Source: Toxorhynchites rutilus septentrionalis
Taxonomy: Eukaryota > Arthropoda > Insecta > Diptera > Culicidae
Direction of reading: 5' to 3'
Assembly: GCF_029784135.1 (NCBI RefSeq)
Contig: NC_073746.1
Span: forward strand, 283,599,348 to 283,663,347
DNA: 64,000 nucleotides
Below, piece after piece: positions 55,630 through 64,000 of this stretch. Made by a program: the position numbers and the translations under genes. Each line of letters opens with the position of its first letter. Position 1 is the stretch's first letter. Below the pieces are notes generated by a model. The model saw nothing but the letters and a program-made list of their open reading frames with translations, made no database searches and was not told where the DNA came from.

Positions 55630-56236
55630 TACCCCAATTGGTAAAGTTTGTTAGAGGTTATCTTTCTGCTCCTAACAGTAGAGTTTACAAAGAACGATTG
55701 TTCTCTGAAGCTGGCCTGGTGTACGAAGCAAAGCGTATACGGGCGATTACGTCAGTTACGATAGTGTTAACATATTAAGGGCCACACGTTTTGGGGCAAA
55801 CTTGAACGCTTCATTTGTTCGGATTCCACGAATCAGATCGTTTCCTTCGATGTGGATGAGACGAAGGCGAGCCATCGGTAGGCCTTGTTAGATTCTTCGC
55901 AAACCAAGGATTCAACCTTCAAGTGTAGAGAACATGGGTTATTTCGTGATCCATCCGTAACAGACGGAACGCGATACACGAGAAATCTCGTGAGCGGTCC
56001 GAAATATGTTAATGAATCAATGTTATGAGTTAATATTATTTAATTTTAAAAAAAAAGATGATTCATCTTGTGTTAATGAGAAATTATTGATTTTTTCCTT
56101 TTTCCGGTATCCGGCCAGATAGTAAGTAACTATCCGGTATCCGGCCGGATAACAAATATTGGCGGGATAGGCCGGATACCGTATAGTTACCGGATCGTTA
56201 CCGGATAGTTACCAGATATCCGTTTCATCTCTAGTT
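55630..56236 (+). pseudogene. hAT transposon right end with transposase C-terminus
   Basis: A plus frame near 55630-55745 reads LVKFVRGYLSAPNSRVYKER, then LFSEAGLVYEAKR. This is the S-x-x-ER-x-FS-x-AG dimerisation motif of hAT transposases. From 56095 the ATCCGG-rich subterminal repeats (CCGGTATCCGGCC, CGGATAGTTACC) lead to a terminus CCGTTTCATCTCTAG at 56222-56236. The left part of the element was not found and the frame is short. Confidence 0.6.
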
Positions 56237-56617
56237 TAATTACACCTCTTTGCGAGAAATCCAATGAAAAATGGAAGAGCAAACTGTGGATGTTTGTGGA
56301 AAACTAAACCAATTGCTTTGATTTCGAACTTAACCTTCCAAAGATTTTCAAAATATGCACCAGAATGTAATATCATTCAATACTTAAAACTACACTAGTA
56401 AATTTATTTATGTGATTCAGCAAAAATCAATGGGGAATGTGGCTATGTTACATTATTTTTACGTTCAATTGATAATATCTGTAAACTGTCATTCGTACAT
56501 GTGGCGCTTTTGTGACCTGGGGTGACATTGCGCATTCCGAAACGAGTAACTTGTTTCGAGAAAATTCAAACTCAAAATTTAAGTACTATGTATTATCGTA
56601 AACAAAGCTAAGTCAAA
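56237..56617. other. No recognised gene
   Basis: AT-rich with short frames only. Confidence 0.4.
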
Positions 56618-56929
56618 GTGGTCGAAACGAACAAAAATCACGCTTTTGTAATGCCGAATTTTTGTCGCTTTTGTAATGCCGAATGCGAAACCTCGGAACA
56701 TTTGCTCTGCAAATGGGGAGCACTAATAAGACGCAGACTTCAACACCTTGATAAGGGTATTCTGAAGCCCAAGGAAGTTTGGTCTGTGTCGCCGATCAGG
56801 ACTATAAATTTTATCAAACAGATTATTCCTGATTGGCACCTATCTCCCTATAGCTTTCAGTCTACTTCTTCATCAATAAGGTTGAAGCGTAGTACAAAAA
56901 ATGGGGCATACCACAATAGTTCAAACTAA
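56618..56929 (+). pseudogene. LINE C-terminal zinc-knuckle fragment
   Basis: Reads FCRFCNAECETSEHLLCKW, then GALIRRRLQHLDKG and PKEVWSVSPIRTINFIKQI. The C-x2-C...H-x3-C knuckle followed by RRR-x-L...G is the end of a non-LTR ORF2 (I/R1/LOA type). The upstream part is missing, so it is a 5'-truncated copy. Confidence 0.6.
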
Positions 56930-56974
56930 TGGACGCAGTGGTTCACACCCAACAAGGGAAAAAAATGCCGATTT

Positions 56975-57298
56975 TTCCGTATCTTCCAATTCGACCAATC
57001 AAAACGAGGTATTTCCGTTTGGAGGTTTTTAGATTGTTTGATAGTTGATATTTGATAGTTTCATATGATATATTATTTTATCCATTGTGATGAATTGTTA
57101 TGGAGTGCTCAGATCGATTGATGCAAATATCTCGTAAATTCATCAGGAAATAACTGACCAATAATTGTAAATACATGAGTCGCCGCATGTGTCGTCAATT
57201 TCGACCAATCCGAAGTGGGTATTTCCGTTAGGATAGGGGTTAAGATTTTTCAATTGTTCGATAGTTAGTTTCATGACATATATTATTTTGTTCAATGT
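56975..57298. repeat. Degenerate direct repeats preceding the 166-bp array
   Basis: TTCGACCAATC...TATTTCCGTT at 56990 recurs at 57208, and ATTGTTATGGAGTGC at 57094 recurs at 57302. The spacing is about 210-230 bp. Confidence 0.6.
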
Positions 57299-57796
57299 AA
57301 AAAATTGTTATGGAGTGCCGAAATTGATTGACGCAAAAATCTCATCAATCCATCATGAAATGACTGAGCAATAAGCGTTTGAAATTGGACAATTTTCACG
57401 ATGTGCTCGATTTTCGTTTTTCAATTTGTACCCCCATATGTTCCCAAAAGACGTAATCCTACGACAAAAATTGTTATGGAGTGCCGAAATTGATTGACAC
57501 AAAAATCTCATCAATCCATCATGAAATGACTGAGCAATAAGCGTTTGAAATTGGACAATTTTCACGATGTGCTCGATTTTCGTTTTTCAATTTGTACCCC
57601 CATATGTTCCCAAAAGACGTAATCCTACGACAAAAATTGTTATGGAGTGCCGAAATTGATTGACACAAAAATCTCATCAATCCATCATGAAATGACTGAG
57701 CAATAAGCGTTTGAAATTGGACAATTTTCACGATGTGCTCGATTTTCGTTTTTCAATTTGTACCCCCATATGTTCCCGAAAGACGTGATCCTACGT
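57299..57796. repeat. Tandem array: three units of 166 bp
   Basis: Units start at about 57299, 57465 and 57631, each beginning ATTGTTATGGAGTGCCGAAA and ending GACGTAATCCTACGACAAAA. The first two junctions are nearly identical. Unit 3 ends GACGTGATCCTACGTCAAAA. A 70-codon minus frame repeats with the unit and is probably not a gene. The unit end matches a motif in E1/E2 (see findings). Confidence 0.9.
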
Positions 57797-58247
57797 CAAA
57801 ACACTGACGCAGCTGGAATGGGAAACTCCCAGTAGTCTGGAAGATGATAAAAAGTAGTAGAAAGTGTTCGAGAATATTTCCATTGAAATAATTTATACAA
57901 TTTTTCTCAAATAAATGTGTTTTCTCAACCTTTTCCTGGCGGAAATTTAGTTGAAGTCTGTGTTTTTTTGTCTTATATATTTAATCTATATTTGAAGTCG
58001 AAGTAGACTCAAGAATAAATTCGTGTATCTACTGTACTATTAGCCTCGTGGCTCGTTCAGGAGGTAATGGACAAACTACAAACAGCATGTTTTGCTTGTT
58101 AAGGAGACAGCACTTCTGGTCATTCTTAACCATTCTTAACATTCTTACGAGGGTCACTATTTATATTTCGGGAATTGGCAACACTGATGTCATGTGAGTC
58201 CATCTGTCCATTCCATCGTAAAGTTTGACATTTTTGACGATATACGT

Positions 58248-58995
58248 TAGAGGTGTGCAAATCAGCTCATCATGATGAACAGCTCTGATCATATCAGCTC
58301 ATCTAAATGAGCTGTTCTTTATGAACAGCTCTTCAGCTCAGTTGACAGTGCCGACTTTCAATTTGGGTCCCAAACTCGATAGCCACGAAGCCAGTTTGAA
58401 AATGTTAAAATTCAAATGAAATTTTTCACACCATAATATTAATTACTTGAAACACGTATTCCAGACTATTATTTACAACAGACTCGGCGAGTACAACATT
58501 TCCGACATTTTTACTGAGGCTTTACATTACAATAGAAAGTTTTCTTCAAAAAAAAAATCTTATGAGATTTTTGCACCGCCTGCAAACAAAGTGTTTTTCA
58601 TTGAAATAGAATACTCATTTGATACACAGAAGTTAATTTTCATTAATAATTTGAATTTTAAAAACGTGTTCATTCTGCCTGAGAGCCAATTATTATTTTT
58701 GGCGCCCCCTAAACTGGTAAACAAAGATCAATGCCGTCAACGCGAATATAACAGTTGAAAAGACGAGGGACAAATGAAACTAAACTGATGTCTTAACACG
58801 AAGAGCGAGAGACGGTCAGTTCATTTGAATCTTACAGCTCACACACTCTCTTCAATTCTACAGCTCTTTTCTCTCCTTCATCATCATCAAAGTGAGCTGA
58901 AGAGCTGTTTGATTTTTTTTGCGAGCTGTTCCGCGTCAACTCACTTCAAAGAGTCGATTCTTCGGAACAGCTCATGAGCGGATGGCACATCTCTA
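58248..58995. mobile_element. hAT-like element nested in the mariner element
   Basis: Ends TAGAGGTGTGC and GCACATCTCTA, with a perfect 8-bp duplication ATATACGT at 58240-58247 and 58996-59003. Subterminal repeats of CAGCTCAT/ATGAGCTG on both sides. A 103-codon frame (58447-58758) has no domain I recognise. 748 bp, non-autonomous. Confidence 0.88.
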
Positions 58996-59077
58996 ATATA
59001 CGTACTCAGAACATTTTGTCATACGGACGCTATTTGTTTATTTTATATTCAGTTGAAAGTTTGGTCTCGGCAAAAAA

Positions 59078-59270
59078 ATGGAACTGAATCGTGAACATTT
59101 TCGTGCGATGATTTTTTACGACTTTCGACGTGGATTATCACAACAAGAGTGCGTCAATCAACTTAATTTGACTTTTGGCGATGAAGCTCCATAAAAAACC
59201 ACTGTGTATCGCTGGTATAGTGAATTCAATCGTGGTCGTAGTTCGCTGTCCGACGAGTTTCGTGAATGTT
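59078..59270 (+). pseudogene. Mariner transposase N-terminal fragment
   Basis: Starts MELNREHFRAMIFYDFRRGL, then QQECVNQLNLTFGDEAP, a stop, and TTVYRWYSEFNRGRSSLSDE. This is the first helix-turn-helix of a mariner/SETMAR-type transposase. The rest is deleted: the frame runs into the right terminus within 40 bp. It cannot encode a catalytic domain. Confidence 0.85.
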
Positions 59271-59334
59271 GTTCCTATTCCCGAAATATAAATAGTGACC
59301 CTCGTAACACAGTTTTTTGTCACCAGAATCGAGG

Positions 59335-60037
59335 CATGACGAGTATATTCGTCAATCACAGAGTAAGTTGCGCTGGTAAGATGAAAAAGATGGGTTTATT
59401 TTATAAAATTGAAAATTTTATTACTAACCTTTACTTCTTTTGTTAACATAAGCATATATTACATACATATTAAACTAAAAATGCAATGGATTCAACTAAA
59501 CATTATACATATAAAAGTAAGAATTCAATTTCTTGCTGTGAAGTGATATTCAGCGAAACAGGGTATTATACACAATGGGACTTTGCAAATCGAATACCAG
59601 TAACGCGATTCCATACTGATCTTAAGTTTTAAGCAATCCGAACATCTAAAAAATATTATCATCGCACATGAATAAATTCATTATGCGGACTGGCAAACTA
59701 TTTCACATCATCTCAAACGGTTTATATTTTCTATTGGTTTGTTTTATTCCGGCATAGCCTCAAAATATTCTAAACATCTTGAAATTTGAGAATATGTTTT
59801 GTTTTTTCCCAAAAAATGCAATTTAAATAGCTCATTTAAAAAAATGCAATTTAAATGGTCACTGATTTATACGCATGACGAGTATACTCGTCAATACACA
59901 AAATTTTGCCACTCCTCCTTGACGAGTATAATCACAGTTAACTGGTTAACAATGAATTAGTTAACAATGAATCGTATGGATGAAAATTTTAAGGAACTTT
60001 CAATTTTTTTTTGGGGCTCCTGCTTCATCATGCTTCA
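59335..60037. other. AT-rich region with GACGAGTATACTCGTC palindromes
   Basis: GCATGACGAGTATATTCGTC at 59335 and GCATGACGAGTATACTCGTC at 59875 are direct copies about 540 bp apart. A half copy lies at 59923, and AACTGGTTAAC/TTAGTTAAC repeats at 59940-59965. No gene seen. Confidence 0.45.
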
Positions 60038-60039
60038 TC

Positions 60040-60120
60040 GTGTGCTCCCGTAGCGGAGTGGTTAGCGCCGCACATTATCATGCCGGGGATTCGGGTTCGA
60101 TTCCCGTTTTGGTCTAAATT
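60040..60120 (+). mobile_element. SINE head (tRNA-like), truncated
   Basis: TGCTCCCGTAGCGGAGTGG with A box and B box (GGTTCGATTCCCG), like the SINE at 29668. The body after 60120 differs. Not a functional tRNA: no acceptor-stem pairing or CCA context. Confidence 0.65.
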
Positions 60121-60689
60121 CATCACAAATGTCCGTTAAATGATGAAAAAATAAAAAAAAAATGAAAATGAAAAATCGTTTTTTTTCACTTGAAAAATTC
60201 ATTATGATTTTCGCTTCGCAATGGCAGAACAGGAAGCTTAATGCCGTCAATCTGAATTGAATAAATGAACATTGAGGTTAGTGTTGCGAAATCTTTTTTT
60301 TTTCTCACTCTAGAGATCTATCTCAAGAATTACAGCTGCTAAGACATTTGAAACGATAAACTTTTCAAAGATGAAGACGGCGAAAGATTGTGGGACAAAA
60401 CTGTGCATATAAAATTGAATCAATGTATGTCTGTCTATGAAAATTAAGCTTTTGTTTTCCAAAAAATGGAATGAACTTTTCGGACAACCCAATATGAACT
60501 ATTCTGATTTCTTCCAGATTTTTATTTTCATTCTTCCTGATTTTGTAAATTATAGTTGGAAACCCTGCCGTAAGCGACTCTCTTTATATCACAAAAGTGT
60601 ACTACTAATCTAAAACCCAAACAAACGAAAAATCAAACAAAAATCTAGCAAATCTAACAAAAGTGATTTATTATTGAGTGCTTTGTTGA
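60121..60689. other. Leader region of the gypsy element or unassigned
   Basis: AT-rich sequence with no long frame. A 5' LTR could end near 60580 (TAAGCGACTCTC), but no matching 3' LTR is present in the window. Confidence 0.3.
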
Positions 60690-62560
60690 GTGAATAATTG
60701 CGAAAATAATGAATCCCGAAATTTCACCGATTTCGTACCGGTAGCAAACTTGGAAAATCAAATCCCCGGGGATCAATCAGACCCCGAAAAAGCAACCAGG
60801 ATTGCACAAACAACTGAAATGTTTTGCAAGGCTGATAGAATTTTAAAGGCGATGCAAACGCCTCAATCAATAAGAGAATTTCTCGATGACACGAATGTGA
60901 CATTGTGATAAAGTGTCTTAAATCAAATAAAATAAAAAAGATAATTGCAACCGTTCCACGAAAACCCCGTCAAGTTGCATTCATTCATACGGGCGGTAGA
61001 AAATCCTTTACCGTTCGTGAATGCATCAAAAGGTACACCATTCAGGTATGGCTTCAGTCCATACGTGCTAAAATTACCGGCGACGCGGATCAGGTGCCGG
61101 AAATATACGGTACCCCGCTTGTCTCGGCGGAAACGTCCGAGTTCGTAGGCCAGCAAAGCCGCAAATACCACCAAGAAATTTCATTTTTGGTCCTCCATAG
61201 AATTTAAATAAACCGAATGGCCCACCTCGTAATTTCTCTGCTCCGAGATCTGCCCAGTTTTTTCAAAACCTGTTTCGATGGAAGTCGATCCTTCCATAAG
61301 ATCGCGATAAATAAATTATATGAATGGACCACAAGGTCAAACCTAGTATCACGAAGGCGTATAGCCATACGATCCACAATATATGCAAATGACTATGAAT
61401 ATCATTATAGTGAAAACCATAACGATCAAGACCAAATGCATGGCGCTACGGATGAACCGGATACGCAAGACAATGCATCAGAAGCAGAACCTGATGAGCT
61501 AAATTTTCATTTAACGGAAGAAGCAGCAACGAATCTGTAAACATTTTTTTACCGTTTATCAATATTTCCACGCACAAAAACCCCGTAAAGTTTTTAATTG
61601 ACACAGGAGCTAATAAGAATTACATTAGCCGAAGACATGTTAACTTGAGCAAATGTCGTCTTATGCACCCCGTCAAAATTAGAAACGTTAGCGGCTTACA
61701 CACAGTAAACAAATCTGTCAAATTTAACCCTTTTGGCAAAATACCGGACACTACAAAACAAACCTTCCACGCCTACGATTTCCATCAGATTTTCGATGGA
61801 TTCCCCAAGGGCGTTATTAAAATGTTTCGTAAATACCCCGAAAGAACAGTTGCCTTGTTGAATTCTAACGAAACCAAGGTAATAAGCCTACCAACTGATT
61901 TGCATGACGAAGTCTTCTACTTAATGGATGACGTCTTCATATCACCAATCGTAGCAATAATTTTTGGAATTCATCGTTCAACAGGCAATCGCTTCTCCGC
62001 AATAGTAACTAATTTCAAAAATAAGGCCTGCGAAAATAGAGATCAACAACCCTATAGAAACCGAACTTAACAACTTCTCTGTGGAAGAGCCAGTTCGAGA
62101 TGGAGGACTTCCTATCTTCGATCAACTAGGCTGTTGATCATTTAAACACCGAAGAATTTTTTTTAATTTTTTTTATGTGGAAGGATAAAAATTGTCTTTC
62201 ACAAACGCGATTAAACACAATGTTACGACACGAGACGATGTGCCAATCCACACGAAATCATAATGCTACCCTTTCTGCCACAGAGAGGAAGTTCAGCGAA
62301 AGATTTCGAAAATGCTTGATCAAGGCATTATAAAACCTTCAAATAGTCCGTGGACTTCACTTGGTCTGGATAGTTCCAAAAAAATTGGACGCATCCGGCC
62401 AGAAATGAATGGCGACTTGTCATAGACTATCGTAAGCTGAATGAGAAAACGATCGATGTTCGTTATCCCATTCCTAATATTAACGACATTCCTGATAAGC
62501 CAGGCCGTTGCATTTATTTTTCGACACCAGATCGAAAAAATCCGTGGTTAGTGTCGAAAG
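60690..62560 (+). pseudogene. Ty3/gypsy-type retrotransposon remnant (gag, protease, start of RT)
   Basis: Gag-like sequence runs from about 60710 in at least two frames to 61540, ending with an acidic stretch and LNFHLTEEA. The aspartic protease follows at 61590-61640 (KFLIDTGANKNYISR, active-site DTG). A linker with FGKIPDTTKQTFHAY follows, then the reverse-transcriptase entry at about 62200-62520: RDDVPIHTKSY, GIIKPSNSPW, VIDYRKLNEK in a shifted frame, and RYPIPNINDIPDK. It breaks off near 62556 before the YxDD motif, and stops interrupt it throughout. The block order is that of 17.6/gypsy-group elements. RNase H, integrase and env are absent. Inert. Confidence 0.85.
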
Positions 62561-63077
62561 CGAACATAGAAAATAAAACGTAGATTACGAAAATCACCTT
62601 GATTTTTGTTCTAACTAACTGTAACTAACGATTTCTGAGGCACTGAAACTTATTTTTGAACGACCCTCGTATTTATTCGAAGAGGGTGCAATTGAATGAA
62701 AAAACTCCAGAAAATATGTTTTCTCCGTTTGAGTTCAGTTTTAATAGTCATTTAATTCAGCCTCTTCAAAATAGAGTAATTTTTGATATTTCAACACAAA
62801 TAACGAAATTCGACTTTTTTCCCTATTATTAATTGAAAAAAAGCAACTGAATATAATTCATGAAAGTATAAAGAGCTATAAAATAACATAAAAAAGTATT
62901 CTTGGTGTAAGAATCAGAACATACCAAAACTGCATGCTCGAGACAAACATATTTTTAACATTTCATGCAGCTGTAGCGTGTTTTTCAGGTCTTATCGAAG
63001 AGAAGAATGAAAACAACCTTTTGGATAATTACCAGATGATAAAGGTTCTGGAATATAAAGTTTGCATGGTTCTAATA
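62561..63077. other. No recognised gene
   Basis: AT-rich sequence; contains one CGACCCTCGTA (62662) like a mariner terminus, without a partner. Confidence 0.4.
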
Positions 63078-63391
63078 CAGTAGAACCTCGATTATCCGCG
63101 GAACAGTCTGGTTAGCTCACCATGAATAACAAAAATCGCGAATAACGCAAGAAAGAACTAAAACAAACGCGAAAACAAATTTCAGCATGAAAACTATGTT
63201 TTATCAATACAGAAATCTTTAAACTATACATCTACAAGATCGTGTACACCAGTGGACAGATAATGCAGAAGGGCACGAGCCTATCTCTCACTGACCAATT
63301 CCGGGAAGGTCTATGGATTTACTATGGAACTCGCTGTCGCGCATAATCCGCACCGCCAATCATCCGCTCGCGAATAATCGGGGTTCCACTG
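63078..63391. mobile_element. Pogo/Tigger-like MITE with CAGTAGAACCTCGATTATCC ends
   Basis: 314 bp. Starts CAGTAGAACCTCGATTATCC and ends CGAATAATCGGGGTTCCACTG. Flanked by TA (63076-63077, 63392-63393). CGCGAATAA motifs near both ends. The CAGT..AACCTCGATTATCCG style is typical of Tigger-like ends. Confidence 0.85.
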
Positions 63392-63393
63392 TA

Positions 63394-64000
63394 TTCTTTA
63401 TCTCTGTATTCTAGGTAAACTAAGAATGATCGCCATTTTTTAGATGGGGCATAAAACTATGATGTAAGAGGATTTCAAGGAACTTCCTTTTCATTTTCTT
63501 GTTTACTTGTCGATATTGCTCATTATAAATAAAATATCCCCGAAACTGTAACTGTAAAAGATAACCATAAGCAACCGATTAGTTTATAGTTTACTGTTTA
63601 CAATTCTTTCACAAGTTTGTATATGTGTGGTTGTTGTATTTAACGAATAACTTTACTTGGTCAAGCATTTGTATTTTGATTTTGCACGTATGAATCTAAC
63701 GACGAATAGTTAATATATGAATTCGTGCAATCCGGTGACAAAAAAGACTAAAATCAAATAAGGATAGTACGGTAATGATCTTGTGCATTATATTTAATTA
63801 ATATTCCACGCCACTAACATTAATTTATACATTTCATTCAACAATGTTTTAGAATATGAAAAAAGTCACTTCTTCGAAAAAACTATGGTTATACCTATGA
63901 TACAACCGCAAGGTTGACGTAGGACTGCCGTTGGCTTAGTATGGAAATGTATTTCTTCAATTAGCAATAATTCCACCTCGGATGATCCTCATTGGGTGCG
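63394..64000. other. No recognised gene
   Basis: AT-rich; includes GGTTGACGTAGGACTGCCG at 63911, another occurrence of the GACGTAGGA motif. Confidence 0.4.

Larger units (their letters stand above)
58148..59304 (+). mobile_element. Mariner element with CGAGGGTCAC ends, interrupted
   Basis: Left end CGAGGGTCACTATTTATATT and right end AATATAAATAGTGACCCTCG, with the inverted repeat running on through TTCGGGAAT; TA flanks at 58146-58147 and 59305-59306. Contains a 5' transposase fragment and a nested hAT-like element. Confidence 0.88.

Noticed and set aside
57353..57731. Two identical 70-codon minus-strand genes
   Set aside because: They repeat exactly with the 166-bp array and have no domain; by-products of a tandem repeat.
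57299..57796. CRISPR array
   Set aside because: Three 166-bp units without spacers in eukaryotic DNA.
58447..58758. 103-codon gene inside the hAT-like element
   Set aside because: AT-rich, no transposase or BED motifs, and the element looks non-autonomous.
60040..60115. tRNA gene
   Set aside because: Same tRNA-like head as the SINEs, with mismatched acceptor stem.
60121..63077. Complete LTR retrotransposon
   Set aside because: No LTR pair was found and the pol region ends before the RT catalytic motif.

Overview
The window is nuclear DNA of an insect, most probably a culicine (Aedes-like) mosquito. The evidence is DD37E (ITmD37E-type) transposons, a family known mainly from mosquitoes, together with tRNA-headed SINEs resembling Aedes Feilai, several LINE lineages, spliceosomal introns and an AT-rich background. 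I saw no bacterial operons, CRISPR arrays or genuine tRNA/rRNA genes. Species assignment is inference.

Only one intact host gene is supported: a four-exon short-chain dehydrogenase/reductase (SDR16C-like, 306 codons) on the minus strand, with coding exons at 49320-48847, 36931-36675, 36615-36502 and 36445-36370. Its first intron is about 11.9 kb and is packed with transposons.

Layout. 1-1170 is a fold-back repeat. 3750-12850 is one decayed LINE (endonuclease, reverse transcriptase, C-terminus), split twice: by a 4.8-kb element with 19-bp inverted termini (4691-9516), and by a complete DD37E transposon (11255-12556). 13-22 kb holds a CGTAATTTG-type MITE, relics of hAT, LINE, RTE-like and mariner elements, and a Helitron 5' end. 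22.8-25.5 kb is a second copy of a repeat block also seen at 7.7-9.0 kb, here containing decayed Kazal domains and an intact-looking DD37E transposon of a second lineage. 25743-30524 is a head-to-tail dimer of a TIR element flanked by an 8-bp duplication; its second unit carries a solo LTR that itself carries a SINE. 30878-31854 is a truncated copy of the second DD37E lineage. 33-36 kb holds small elements and a Tc1-type fragment.

36370-49320 is the SDR gene. Its large intron holds a fold-back element with a nested hAT-like element and MITE, pogo-like MITEs, a CCCAGCAAAC-ended element, a pogo-type transposon with a nested Helitron, and a palindromic repeat field. 45768-49236 is repeated in inverted orientation at 51453-54953, so SDR exon 1 is duplicated upstream of the gene. 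The 2.2-kb spacer holds the SDR 5' region and an RNase H-bearing LINE 3' end. 55-64 kb holds hAT, LINE, mariner, SINE, a truncated Ty3/gypsy retrotransposon and a 166-bp tandem array.

Almost every long open frame outside the SDR gene belongs to mobile DNA, and most are frameshifted, interrupted or truncated. The two exceptions as open frames are the DD37E transposases at 11416-12426 and 23850-24866. Nested insertions with target-site duplications give a relative order of events at several loci.
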